Of a DNA stretch of 64,000 bases, positions 8,209 through 16,902 are shown piece by piece. The DNA comes from Clostridium bowmanii (GTDB lineage: Bacteria; Bacillota; Clostridia; Clostridiales; Clostridiaceae): positions 1 through 64,000 of the forward strand of contig NZ_JAHLDL010000015.1 of NCBI RefSeq assembly GCF_018861315.1. Reading direction: 5' to 3'. Each line of letters begins with the position of its first letter. Positions within the stretch are counted from its first letter, which is position 1. Below the pieces are notes generated by a model. That model did no database searches. It worked only from the letters and a program-made list of their open reading frames with translations, and was not told the origin of the DNA. The position numbers were made by a program, and so were the translations under genes.

Positions 8209-9021
8209 TTAATAAGGATAGACATATTCATTTGTGGGTTTATTAGTAATCTGTATACTTTCGGCTATAATTACAGGAGTTTTTTCACCATTATAATCTA
8301 ATATTTTTATTTCTCCTTTAACAATTATCCATGTATCCTGTTTTAACTCCTTAGCTTTATCATAATGGCACAATAATCCCACTGGTTGCAAATCCGCCGC
8401 GCAACATGACATTAGAAGTCTAGCAGGAACAAACTCATTTTCCTTAAAGCCATCAGTTTTAAATACAAATCCAGTTAATGTAATTTTTTTGCCTTCATAT
8501 TTTGCCATATTATATGATATTTCTTGAGTCCAACCTATAAAATTATTATCGTTAACTAGGATTGTATCATCCTGCATTTTTAAATCTTCACCTGGTTTAT
8601 TAGTATTTGTATTGGAGGCAATAGTATTATTATTAATATTATTTTGATCTTCTATTATATTATCTTTTATACTACTGACTTGGTTTGTAGCTGTAGTTTT
8701 TTTAGCATTTCCTAGTGACATTGAAGTTGAAGCAACTGATGTTGTTGGTACCATGAAAGCCATAAATAGAGGAATAATAAAAAATAAATAGGGCTTTAGA
8801 TATACTTTTCTCTTCGGCTTAAATAGGTCACGTACAATAAATATAGAAAGTGCAATCATTGCTACGATTCCAAATTTTATATATGGAATAATCCTAGGAT
8901 TAACATAAAGTAATACTTTTCCCGTTTTTATTATGTGATAAAAGAAAAATGCAAATCCAAGTAATATTATTAGCTTTAATAATACTTCTATGTTTATTCT
9001 TTTAAGTCGTATTGATTGCAT
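8209..9021 (-). CDS. TIGR03943-family (YcgQ-like) membrane protein, DUF1980
   Basis: This 270-residue protein has three N-terminal membrane helices (about residues 13-35, 45-65 and 75-92), a low-complexity Asn/Thr linker, and a C-terminal OB-like DUF1980 domain (from GWTQEISYN to the end) with the paired-cysteine motif MSCCAAD. It is the partner of DUF318/YcgR-type permeases, which in Bacillus subtilis belong to the zinc-starvation (Zur) regulon. It follows the fused permease by 14 bases on the minus strand and is last in the operon. The pair probably forms a membrane complex; its biochemical action is not established. Confidence 0.82.
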   Translation of the reverse strand: MQSIRLKRINIEVLLKLIILLGFAFFFYHIIKTGKVLLYVNPRIIPYIKFGIVAMIALSIFIVRDLFKPKRKVYLKPYLFFIIPLFMAFMVPTTSVASTSMSLGNAKKTTATNQVSSIKDNIIEDQNNINNNTIASNTNTNKPGEDLKMQDDTILVNDNNFIGWTQEISYNMAKYEGKKITLTGFVFKTDGFKENEFVPARLLMSCCAADLQPVGLLCHYDKAKELKQDTWIIVKGEIKILDYNGEKTPVIIAESIQITNKPTNEYVYPY

Positions 9022-9035
9022 AATTTATACCCCCA

Positions 9036-10598
9036 TTAGAATAGTGTTGTGAACACAAGTAATATCTCAAATGAAATTACAAAGATAAGTATTACAAGTT
9101 TGATAACAAACCTCTTTTGAAAACTTCCTAAAAGCATAAGCAGGTTCTTTATATCTATCATAGGACCAAGTACTAAAAAACCCATTACTGATCCCATAGA
9201 GAATTGATTAGTAAAAGATCGTGCTATAAAGGCATCGGAAGTTGAGCATACTGAAAGTATAAATGCAAACAACATCATTATTAAAAGCGAAATTATACTT
9301 CCTCTACCTAAGTTGGAAAAGACATCTTTTGGAATTATAGTCTGCATTAAACTAGATAAAAATGAACCAATAATAAGAAATTTTCCTACCGTAAAAAATT
9401 CGGTTGTTGCATGTCTAAACACCGCATCTATATTTCTGCCAAATCCTTTTTTATTATCATAGTTATCACCGCATAAACCACAATCACAGGCAATCTCATT
9501 AACATTACTTAAGAGCATAATATCTTTTTCTGGGGAAAAAACAAATACAATTCCAACAAAAAGTGCTACTAATATTCCTATACAAAATCTGTAAATCGCT
9601 ATAGATGGTTGTCCTGGAAATGCATATAGCGTAGACGCAATTACAATAGGATTTACGATAGGGGCTGCCAGCATGAATGTTACAGCAGCGGGTAATGGAA
9701 CACCCTTTTTAATAAGTCTCGCAGCTACTGGTACAATGGCACAATCGCATACTGGAAAAAAAGCTCCTGCAAATATTGCAACAATAAATTGTAAAATTCT
9801 ATTTTTAGGAAAAATCCGTATTATTTTTTCACTTGTTACAAAAACTTGGATTACAGATGATACAAATACACCGAATAATATAAACGGAAAAGCCTGAATA
9901 AGAATACTTAGAAATACTGAACTAAAGTGTTCTATCCAAGGAAAAAAAACAGCTGGCATTTCAAAACCTATTACAGAACATACTAAATATGTCACGGCTG
10001 AAAGGAAAACTGCCATGAGAATTAAAATCTCATTATTAATTATTTTGGGTTTGTTTTGTATAAGAATTTCTCTACTAATTTTAGCAGACCTATTTATTCT
10101 TTTTAAAGTTCGTTTAATACTATTTAATTTTCCTATATCAAAACCAGCTGTATTTTTTAGTATTATAAAATCACTATTTGAAATCTGAGTTATTAATATT
10201 TCACCCATATTATTCATAAAAATATCAAAGGTTGTGGCATCAATAAGATGGACTATTTCATTTATAAAACACTTTCTACTTACACTAAAATAATCAAAAA
10301 TATTTAATAAGTTATCAATTTTTTCTATGCCGTTAGCTTCTATAATAATTTTATTAGGTTGATACTTTTTTATTATTTCATTTAAATATTTTTCATCTAA
10401 AGAATTTTGGTTACTAACATTTTCAATAAATAAATTATTGTTTTTAAAGATATCATAATCAATCTCTGATTGCCCTTTTTCACATTGTATAATAACTATT
10501 ATGTTTTTTCTAAAAACCTCAGTTCTAATCTTGTTATTTATAAATTTAGTTTTACCTGACCCTATAAAACCAGTTACTATATCTACTTTAATTTTCAT
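9036..10598 (-). CDS. Fusion: CobW-like GTPase domain + DUF318 permease
   Basis: The 520-residue product joins two families. Residues 1 to about 185 resemble a COG0523 GTPase, with Walker A GFIGSGKTKF at residue 10 and a Walker B-like IIIEANGIEK, but without the CxCC metal motif and with a poor NKxD (LKNTAG). Residues from about 190 form a DUF318/YcgR-type permease with eight or so helices, the signature VCDCAIVPVAARLIKKG and a cysteine-rich loop CDCGLCGD near residue 370. A full GTPase gene precedes it by 15 bases, and the DUF1980 partner follows. No frameshift is needed for the fusion. I infer a metal-handling membrane machine in which a GTPase-like domain is tethered to the permease. Confidence 0.8.
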   Translation of the reverse strand: MKIKVDIVTGFIGSGKTKFINNKIRTEVFRKNIIVIIQCEKGQSEIDYDIFKNNNLFIENVSNQNSLDEKYLNEIIKKYQPNKIIIEANGIEKIDNLLNIFDYFSVSRKCFINEIVHLIDATTFDIFMNNMGEILITQISNSDFIILKNTAGFDIGKLNSIKRTLKRINRSAKISREILIQNKPKIINNEILILMAVFLSAVTYLVCSVIGFEMPAVFFPWIEHFSSVFLSILIQAFPFILFGVFVSSVIQVFVTSEKIIRIFPKNRILQFIVAIFAGAFFPVCDCAIVPVAARLIKKGVPLPAAVTFMLAAPIVNPIVIASTLYAFPGQPSIAIYRFCIGILVALFVGIVFVFSPEKDIMLLSNVNEIACDCGLCGDNYDNKKGFGRNIDAVFRHATTEFFTVGKFLIIGSFLSSLMQTIIPKDVFSNLGRGSIISLLIMMLFAFILSVCSTSDAFIARSFTNQFSMGSVMGFLVLGPMIDIKNLLMLLGSFQKRFVIKLVILIFVISFEILLVFTTLF

Positions 10599-10613
10599 TA
10601 TTTATAACCCCAT

Positions 10614-11606
10614 CTATACAACTATATTAAACAAACTACAAAGTGCACTCTTATTTAAGCTTTTGCCTATTATACAAAATCTACCTGTGTAATCAGGGTT
10701 AATGTTTTTAACTTCAGATTCACCAGGTACATAATCAAATTGCAACCATAAATTATTATCACTTTGTACAATTCCTTTTCCTCTTAAAATAATTCCATAG
10801 ATTCTCTCGTTTTCTATATTTGCTAGGATTTTTTCTAATTCAGTTTTTTTGTATACATTAGTAGTTTCTTGGCCCCATACTTCAAAAACCTCATCTGCAT
10901 TATGATTGTGGTGGTGACGTGTTTCAGATTTATAGACATTAGGATAGGAATTACCCTTAATAGAGAAGTTTTTTGCGCTTTTAATCTGTTTTTCAAGTGA
11001 CACTGAGTCACTACCTTGTGCAACAGCAATTATAGTATCGGAATTTATGTTTTCTAGAGGCGTTGTAATTATATTGGATTTATTATTTAGTTTGCGTATG
11101 GAATTAACAATAGAATCTAGTTTGTTTTTATTAGATTTTTCCGTCCTACTTAAAATAATAGTTTTAGCATTTTTTATTTGATTTTCATAAAATTCACCGA
11201 AGTTAGTTATATAAATCTGATATTTTAATACATCTACAATGGTTATAACCATATTAATTGTTATTAAATTCTTTAATTTAAGTGAATCACATACTTTGAT
11301 TATATCGGATAATTTACCAACTCCAGATGGTTCTATAACTATTCTATCAGGACTATACTTTGCTATAATCTCTTCAATTGCGCTCCCAAATTCGCCTACA
11401 AGGCTGCAACATATACATCCTGAGTTGATTTCTTTTACCACAACATTTGATGGCTTAAGTAAACTTCCATCAATACCAATTACACCAAATTCATTTTCTA
11501 TTATAACTATATTTTCATTATGTAACTTTTCTTCAAGTAGCTTTTTTATTAAAGTGGTTTTTCCAGCACCTAAAAATCCTGAAATTATATCAACTTTTGT
11601 TTTCAT
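10614..11606 (-). CDS. COG0523 (CobW/ZNG1/YciC-like) metallochaperone GTPase
   Basis: The protein has Walker A GFLGAGKTT at residue 10, the metal site GCICC near residue 65, Walker B VIEPSGVGK, and a C-terminal CobW_C domain preceded by a histidine-rich RHHHNHN stretch. These are the hallmarks of G3E GTPases that load or buffer zinc or other metals. The base-recognition motif reads SRTEK instead of NKxD, a variation seen in some relatives. It is first in a three-gene minus-strand operon with its own promoter and Fur-like operator, so production under metal (zinc) starvation is likely. At 330 residues the length is normal. Confidence 0.85.
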   Translation of the reverse strand: MKTKVDIISGFLGAGKTTLIKKLLEEKLHNENIVIIENEFGVIGIDGSLLKPSNVVVKEINSGCICCSLVGEFGSAIEEIIAKYSPDRIVIEPSGVGKLSDIIKVCDSLKLKNLITINMVITIVDVLKYQIYITNFGEFYENQIKNAKTIILSRTEKSNKNKLDSIVNSIRKLNNKSNIITTPLENINSDTIIAVAQGSDSVSLEKQIKSAKNFSIKGNSYPNVYKSETRHHHNHNADEVFEVWGQETTNVYKKTELEKILANIENERIYGIILRGKGIVQSDNNLWLQFDYVPGESEVKNINPDYTGRFCIIGKSLNKSALCSLFNIVV

Positions 11607-11704
11607 TTCTTACGCCTCCAATTTATGTTTTTTATGTAGAAATTAATAGCAAAATTACACCAATCAATTTTTAATCAACAGAATATTTTATTTATAAAAC
11701 TATT

Positions 11705-11719
11705 TGCGAATCACTTGCA
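11705..11719 (-). promoter_or_regulatory. Fur-family (probably Zur) operator of the GTPase operon
   Basis: TGCGAATCACTTGCA is a 7-1-7 imperfect palindrome. Read on the minus strand as AAATGCAAGTGATTCGCAA it matches AAATGCAAATGATTTGCAA at 13551-13569 at all but two positions. It starts 16 bases after the -10 hexamer of the GTPase promoter, so a bound repressor would block initiation. Confidence 0.65.
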
Positions 11720-11735
11720 TTTACAATTCGTTCCT

Positions 11736-11764
11736 ATTATATTATCTAATAAAATATTATGCAA
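11736..11764 (-). promoter_or_regulatory. SigA-type promoter of the GTPase operon
   Basis: On the minus strand TTGCAT (11764-11759), a 17-base spacer and TATAAT (11741-11736) form a good housekeeping promoter for the gene starting at 11606. The rest of the 335-base gap, 11765-11941, holds no gene that I can see. Confidence 0.65.
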
Positions 11765-11941
11765 CTTATTTTTATTTAGTTTAACTATATTCTTTTTTAA
11801 AGGTTTAGTACTAATACTTTTGAAAATAAATTTTTACTAATTATTAATACCTCCTACTACGATTTTAGTTATATAAAAGTATGTATACGTCAAACGTATT
11901 ATTAATCTTCCTAGTTTATTAAAGAGTGAATCTTTTGGTGT

Positions 11942-12766
11942 TTATTCAAAGGCACTTTTTATTAAAAGGGATCTACACTTTTTTATTAATATGACTAATG
12001 CTAGTAAAATAACTGAAATTAATGCAGTTATACCTCCAGGAGCACAATTCATATAATAAGATATAAACAGGGACAGTAATATATCAATTACACTAAATAA
12101 CACTGAATATAAAAAAGTTGCTTTAAACCCTTTTTCCAGTTGCATTGCAGTAGCAACCGGTAAAGCAATCATTGAGCTTAAAACAAGTACCCCAACAATT
12201 CTCATCGAAACAGATATTGTAGCTGCAACTAATATAGAAAATATATAGTTTATTAACTTAACATTTACTCCAGCAATCTTTGCTGCTTCTTCATCAAAGA
12301 CAATAATAACAAGTTTATTATATAAAAATATTAATGTGGTAATTGAAATGATGCTTAATATAAGTACTGCATATAAATCTTCTCTTGTAACAGTAAGCAC
12401 ACTTCCAAATATAAATGAGTTTACATTTGCATGTAATTTGCCAGAGCTCATAATAGTAATTGCAATTCCGACACTTAAGGACAAAACTATAGCAAGAATT
12501 AGCTCAGCATATTTCTTAAAGTAATCTCTTAAAAATTCAATGAAAATTCCACATATTGAAGTAAACAAAAACGAACTTATTATGGGGTTGCCATTATATA
12601 AAAGACCAATTGCAACTCCTGCGAGAGAAGCGTGGGACAATGTATCTCCAATCATTGAATATCGCCTTAGTACTAAGAACAAACCGATGCAAGGACAAAG
12701 TATAGAAATGAGCATAGAAATCACAAAAGCATTTTGCATAAAACTATATTGAAAAATAAGAATCAT
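11942..12766 (-). CDS. znuB: Zinc/manganese ABC transporter permease, ZnuB/ABC-3 family
   Basis: This 274-residue integral membrane protein has about eight helices and the ABC-3 family signatures RRYSMIGDTLSHASLAGVAIG and LVLSSMIALPVATA. It forms the channel of a ZnuABC-type importer. The first ATG at 12766 follows AAAGGAG with no spacer; an alternative ATG at 12739 (MQNAFVIS) fits family N-termini but lacks a site. With the longer start it overlaps the ATPase gene by 23 bases, indicating translational coupling. The binding protein is encoded divergently next door. Confidence 0.88.
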   Translation of the reverse strand: MILIFQYSFMQNAFVISMLISILCPCIGLFLVLRRYSMIGDTLSHASLAGVAIGLLYNGNPIISSFLFTSICGIFIEFLRDYFKKYAELILAIVLSLSVGIAITIMSSGKLHANVNSFIFGSVLTVTREDLYAVLILSIISITTLIFLYNKLVIIVFDEEAAKIAGVNVKLINYIFSILVAATISVSMRIVGVLVLSSMIALPVATAMQLEKGFKATFLYSVLFSVIDILLSLFISYYMNCAPGGITALISVILLALVILIKKCRSLLIKSAFE

Positions 12767-13427
12767 CTCCTTTATTTGGTTTTAAATATTCTTCTATATA
12801 TTTATCAGGAGTACACAAATGACCATTTCCACCTGATAAATGATAGATAAGAGAAGAGTTCATCATAGCTGCATTAAGGTTATGTTCAATAGCAATAACA
12901 GTTACTTTATTGGTTCTATTTAAGTCCTTTATTAGTTTATAAATGTCCTTTTGGCTATTTACATCAATTCCTGTGGAGGGTTCATCTAAAATTAACAGAC
13001 TAGGGCTGCCTAGTAATGCTCTTGCTATAAATATTTTTTGAAGTTGACCTCCTGACAATGTTCCTATAAGTGAATCTTTAAAATCAAGCATATTAATTCT
13101 CTCTAAATTTTTATAGACTAAATTCTTATCCTTCATTTTTAGTACCTTTCTGTAGCAATTGAGCATTTCATATACGGTAATGGGAAATTGAGAATTTAAG
13201 AAATTAGATTTTTGTGGAACGTAGCCAATGTTTTTATTCGAATTTAATATAGTACCATTAGTGGGAGTCAGAAAATGTAATATTAATTTTACAAGAGTGC
13301 TTTTACCACAGCCATTATCACCTAATATAGATAGGTAATCACCATCATTAATTGTTAGACTAATATCATTAAGTATGAATGGCTTCGACTTAGTATAAGA
13401 AAAAAATAGTTTGTTAATCTGAATCAT
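12744..13427 (-). CDS. znuC: Zinc/manganese ABC transporter ATP-binding protein
   Basis: The ATPase has Walker A LGDNGCGKST near residue 37, Q-loop, the ABC signature LSGGQLQKIFIARALL and Walker B LLILDEPSTGID followed by the H-loop in AIEHN. It is of the ZnuC/MntB class, at 227 residues from ATG 13427, which has CGGAGGA five bases upstream; the longer GTG start at 13463 has no site. It energises the ZnuB-like permease encoded immediately downstream and is transcribed divergently from the binding-protein gene, sharing the regulatory region with the operator at 13553-13567. Confidence 0.9.
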   Translation of the reverse strand: MIQINKLFFSYTKSKPFILNDISLTINDGDYLSILGDNGCGKSTLVKLILHFLTPTNGTILNSNKNIGYVPQKSNFLNSQFPITVYEMLNCYRKVLKMKDKNLVYKNLERINMLDFKDSLIGTLSGGQLQKIFIARALLGSPSLLILDEPSTGIDVNSQKDIYKLIKDLNRTNKVTVIAIEHNLNAAMMNSSLIYHLSGGNGHLCTPDKYIEEYLKPNKGDDSYFSI

Positions 13428-13512
13428 AATTATCCTCCGATCAATATAAAAAACTTGTGCCACTTTACAAAATATGAAATATTAATTCCATGAAAATATG
13501 TAAATTATATTG

Positions 13513-13541
13513 TTGACAAAATTTATCTTTATACGTATATT
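13513..13541 (+). promoter_or_regulatory. SigA-type promoter of znuA
   Basis: TTGACA (13513-13518), a 17-base spacer and TATATT (13536-13541) form a near-consensus promoter. The operator palindrome begins 12 bases after the -10 hexamer. Confidence 0.75.
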
Positions 13542-13552
13542 ATATATGTAAA

Positions 13553-13567
13553 TGCAAATGATTTGCA
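13553..13567. promoter_or_regulatory. Perfect 15-bp palindromic operator, Fur-family (probably Zur)
   Basis: TGCAAAT-G-ATTTGCA is a perfect 7-1-7 palindrome over the expected transcription start of znuA. The same architecture defines Fur-family boxes. A close variant lies at 11705-11719 before the GTPase operon. The regulator gene is not in this window; Zur is inferred from the regulated genes. Confidence 0.7.
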
Positions 13568-13593
13568 ACAAGTTATTTTAAGGAGTGATAAAA

Positions 13594-14508
13594 ATGTTAA
13601 AAAAATTGACAATCTTCATCTTATTTAGTTTTACGTTACTGACCTTTACAGCATGTGGTAGCAAAAACTCAGAAACTAATACTGTACCTTCTCAAGGCAA
13701 AACAAAAGTTGTAGTCACATTTAATGCAATGAGAGAAATTGCTTCTGCTGTTGGAAAAGATAAGGTTAATATATTAACTATAATACCTGAGGGTACTGAA
13801 CCACATGATTTTGAACCAAAGGCAAAGGACCTTGAAAATTTAAATGATGCTAAAATATTTATGTACAATGGTTTGGGAATGGAGGCTTGGGTAGATAAGG
13901 TTTTACAATCCATAGACAATAAAACTTTAATTTCGGTAGATTCTTCAAAAGGTTCGAATGCAATAAAAAATATAGATTCTGATGAAATAGAAGAACATGG
14001 TCAATATGACCCACATTTATGGCTAAGTTTAAAAGGTGCAAAAAATCAAGCTAAAAATGTAAAAGATGCTTTGATGAAAGCTGATTCTTCTAATAAGGAT
14101 TATTATGAAAAAAATTACAATGACTTTGCTTTACAACTTGATACACTTTATGATGAGTATAATAAGAAGTTCCTAGCTGTAAGCAATAAGAGCTTTGTCA
14201 CTGGCCATGCTGCTTTTGCATACCTTTGCAGAGATTATGGTTTAACACAAAACAGTGTAGAAGATGTTTTTGCTGCAGGAGAGCCAAGTGCTAAAAAATT
14301 AAAAGAATTGACCAATTTCTGTAACAAAAATAATATTAAGACGATATTTGTTGAGGATATGGTAAGCCCTAAGGTTTCAAATGCTCTAGCTAAAGAAGTG
14401 GGTGCTAAAGTTGAAACAATACATACAATAGAGAGCAAGGAAGATAATAAGGATTATGTAGAGTGTATGAGAGAAAATTTGGAAATGATATATAATAGTT
14501 TAAAATAA
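13594..14508 (+). CDS. znuA: Zinc/manganese ABC transporter substrate-binding lipoprotein (ZnuA/TroA type)
   Basis: This is a cluster A-I metal-binding protein of about 304 residues with a lipoprotein signal ending in TAC (Cys21). Metal ligands expected in this family are visible: His in GTEPHDFEP, His in YDPHLW, His in VTGHAAFAY and the acidic residue in IFVEDMVSP. The His-rich loop of true ZnuA is reduced to EEHGQ, so zinc versus manganese is decided mainly by context (CobW GTPase, TIGR03943). ATG 13594 has AAGGAG eight bases upstream. It captures the ion outside the cell for the divergent ATPase and permease. Confidence 0.88.
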   Translation: MLKKLTIFILFSFTLLTFTACGSKNSETNTVPSQGKTKVVVTFNAMREIASAVGKDKVNILTIIPEGTEPHDFEPKAKDLENLNDAKIFMYNGLGMEAWVDKVLQSIDNKTLISVDSSKGSNAIKNIDSDEIEEHGQYDPHLWLSLKGAKNQAKNVKDALMKADSSNKDYYEKNYNDFALQLDTLYDEYNKKFLAVSNKSFVTGHAAFAYLCRDYGLTQNSVEDVFAAGEPSAKKLKELTNFCNKNNIKTIFVEDMVSPKVSNALAKEVGAKVETIHTIESKEDNKDYVECMRENLEMIYNSLK

Positions 14509-14558
14509 AAGCATCTATATAGTAGATAGTTTACATCTATCTACTATATAGATGCTTT
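14508..14558. terminator. 22-bp perfect hairpin after znuA
   Basis: AAAGCATCTATATAGTAGATAG (14508-14529) pairs fully with 14537-14558 around a seven-base loop. It overlaps the znuA stop codon and should terminate the transcript. Confidence 0.7.
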
Positions 14559-14625
14559 ATAATTTCATTATCAAGGTGTTATAAAGTGTGAAATTAACCG
14601 CGGTAAACAAATAAAGCATTTTTAC

Positions 14626-15740
14626 TTGCTTGGCAAAAAATTAATGCCGCTATTAGACATTTCCAAAGAAAGCATAAAATACTATGACTCATTGATAGAT
14701 TACTATTCGGTCTATAAGCTTAAGCAACTTAATGAATGGATAGGTTTCGTTTATTTATTATGTTTTGTCCTGCATCGCTATCAACGTATGCATGATAATC
14801 TTATAAGCACTCTTATTTATAACGTAAGACATTACATAGATGAATCTAAATCCAAAGCAAAAGAGCAAGTATATGATTCTTACTCAGAAAACAATCAAAA
14901 TATAAAAAAAAGTGGGTCAAGTGCTTAAAATATTTACTGATGATAGTATTGATATTGATACTCCTTTCAAGGATGTTCAGGCTACAGCATTTACTATTTT
15001 AGAACGACAAAAGATTATAGATATAGCTAATCATATTTCCACAAATGCTAAATTCGATGAAAATGCTTTTCAATGGGATAACATTGGAAAGTTGGCATCT
15101 CAATTTAAAAGGCATTTGAGATCTATACTTTTAATGGTGGATTTTATAGCTCCTTTAACTCATGATCCGTTAATGGATGCAGTAAATTTTTTGAAGGTAG
15201 CTTTTATTAAAAATAAATCCCTTGGGCAATATCCGTCTGACGATTTACCAAATCAATTTATACCTGATAGTATAAAGCGCTACATGTATAAAGAAGACGT
15301 CAATGGCCAAAAAATTCTCTTAGTGGATCACTATGAATTTTTAGTTTATCGCCTCTTGCGAAATGGTTTGAAATCTGCTGATATTTTTTGTCGTGACAGT
15401 ATCAATTTCCAGAGTTTTGAGGATGATCTTATAGATGATATTCAATGGCAACAGAAAGAAAAGTTAATAACTGATACTGGCTTGACTGTTCTTAACCAGC
15501 CTATACATAGTCATTTGGTAGAACTTGAGCATCAACTTGAAACTAGAATTACGGAGGTCAACCAACGTATTTTATTAGGAAATAATGAGCATTTTCAAAT
15601 TAAAAACCGTGGAAACCATAGCCGTTGGATATCATATAAACCTCTATGATCGCTATGAATTTAATACAAAATCGAAGTCTATTGACATGGATGCAATTAT
15701 TTTTGAATTGACTAAATTTAAAATAGTACCAAATGAGTGA
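14626..15740 (+). pseudogene. Tn3-family transposase remnant (TnpA)
   Basis: Three reading-frame pieces together match the middle of a Tn3-type TnpA, normally about 980 residues. The pieces contain KYYDSLIDYYSVYKLKQL, then FKRHLRSILLMVDF, SIKRYMYKED, HYEFLVYRLLRNGLKSADIFCRDS, SFEDDLIDDIQWQ and EVNQRILLGNNEHF. A slip in the A-run near 14908-14916 separates the first two, and another near 15645 shifts into YDRYEFNTK. The N-terminal DNA-binding part and the whole C-terminal DDE catalytic region are missing. It is a dead relic between znuA and the right repeat copy and suggests past transposon activity at this edge of the metal locus. Confidence 0.8.
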
Positions 15741-15813
15741 TTTGCTTATTCCACTTTTTTACTAGGGGTAGTAAAAAAATACTTACTTGTAGTCTATCCT
15801 CCGATATAAAAGT

Positions 15814-15858
15814 ACACTAACATACCTTTTCTGGGGGGTAGGCAAAAACGCCCATATA
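15814..15858. repeat. 46-bp inverted repeat, right copy
   Basis: The sequence with ACACTAACATACCTTTTC, a G6 run and TAGGCAAAAACGCCC is the reverse complement of 7912-7957. It lies 75 bases after the Tn3 transposase relic. Confidence 0.7.
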
Positions 15859-15860
15859 GA

Positions 15861-15888
15861 AAACAAAAAAAAGAAGGTATTAGCCTTC
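15861..15888 (-). terminator. Terminator of the MORN-repeat gene
   Basis: On the minus strand GAAGG-CTAATA-CCTTC (15888-15873) is followed by a run of T residues, 25 bases beyond the MORN gene stop. Confidence 0.65.
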
Positions 15889-15913
15889 AAAAAATTCGGA
15901 AAATAGTTAAGTA

Positions 15914-16132
15914 TTATTTAGGTTTACCGTTTTTCCATTCACCATCATAATATACAGATCCATCGGAATTATATGCAGTACCCATTCCACATGGACCATT
16001 ATCTTTAAATTTACCTATATATTTACCTCCGCTATTAAAATAAAAAGTACCTATACCATAAGGTTTATGATTTTTAAATTCACCTACATATCTACTGCCG
16101 TCAGAATAATATTTTGTAACCACATCATCCAT
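15914..16132 (-). CDS. Small MORN-repeat protein
   Basis: The 72-residue product consists almost wholly of MORN repeats: YVGEFKNHKPYGIGTF, YIGKFKDNGPCGMGTAY and a last partial unit YYDGEWKNGK. MORN motifs form extended beta hairpins used as binding scaffolds. Bacterial single-domain versions are common but have no assigned role. The start codon follows AAAGAAGGGG. It is monocistronic with its own terminator, and neighbours give no functional hint. Confidence 0.8.
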   Translation of the reverse strand: MDDVVTKYYSDGSRYVGEFKNHKPYGIGTFYFNSGGKYIGKFKDNGPCGMGTAYNSDGSVYYDGEWKNGKPK

Positions 16133-16320
16133 TATAAAGACCCCTTCTTTTCTAGTTATTAAAAACTATTTGTTAACCATCCTAACCAATCATAATCATA
16201 TGAACTCTCTATACATTATAACATAATTTACTAATATTGTATATTATATTTTAAAAAGTAATAAATTAGAATATAAAATCATAATTTAATTGTGTAATGA
16301 AAATATATGGAGGTGTTTGA

Positions 16321-16749
16321 ATGGAATTAAAACTTAGTTATTCAACAAAAAAGAAAAGTGACAAGGTATGTGAATTGAAACAAAAGGTGGCTAAAAAATA
16401 TGCTTCATTGATCTTACTTTCTGGAATATCTTGTTTACTAGGGGTTTATGCGCTTTTGTACAACACGAGGTACATATCTTATGCAACGGCTGTTTTTGAA
16501 AATAGAAATTTACAGAGTGCTATAAAAACATTTGATTTAATTATACTTGTAGGTTTCGCAGCTACATTATTTATTCTTTATATATCATTGGATATATTAA
16601 AAAAAGATAAAAAAAATTATGATGAACATAGAAAAGATTTAATTAAAACCATTAATAGTGAATTTTGCACTTGTGTAGATTTTTGTAATTGTAAAGAGGA
16701 GTATATTAAGTTCATGGAAGAAAAAGGCATAGATTTGATTTTTTTATAA
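16321..16749 (+). CDS. Hypothetical two-helix membrane protein with Cys-rich tail
   Basis: I do not recognise the family. The 142-residue product begins with a charged segment, followed by two membrane helices (about residues 28-50 and 73-95) and a charged cytoplasmic-type tail. The tail holds CTCVDFCNCKEEY, four cysteines within eight residues, which could bind a metal or form disulfides. GGAGGTG precedes ATG 16321. It is flanked by the MORN gene (opposite strand) and the yqeY-like gene and seems monocistronic. Confidence 0.65.
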   Translation: MELKLSYSTKKKSDKVCELKQKVAKKYASLILLSGISCLLGVYALLYNTRYISYATAVFENRNLQSAIKTFDLIILVGFAATLFILYISLDILKKDKKNYDEHRKDLIKTINSEFCTCVDFCNCKEEYIKFMEEKGIDLIFL

Positions 16750-16902
16750 ACAGTAAAGAATAACCGATTTTATTATTCATAATATGGGACTACATACAAG
16801 AATACCTTATTAAGTGTATAATGTGTATATATCAGTATAATTTTGGTAAGATAACAATATAGATTGCTGAAAATTACTGAATCAATTAGGAGGTATATAC
16901 GT

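Noticed and set aside
7912-15858. The two 46-bp repeats as terminal inverted repeats of one complete Tn3 transposon carrying the metal genes
   Set aside because: The GGGGGG sides face inward to the locus, opposite to standard Tn3 ends, the tnpA relic lacks its catalytic part, and no resolvase lies inside. I kept only the repeat pair and the relic as facts.
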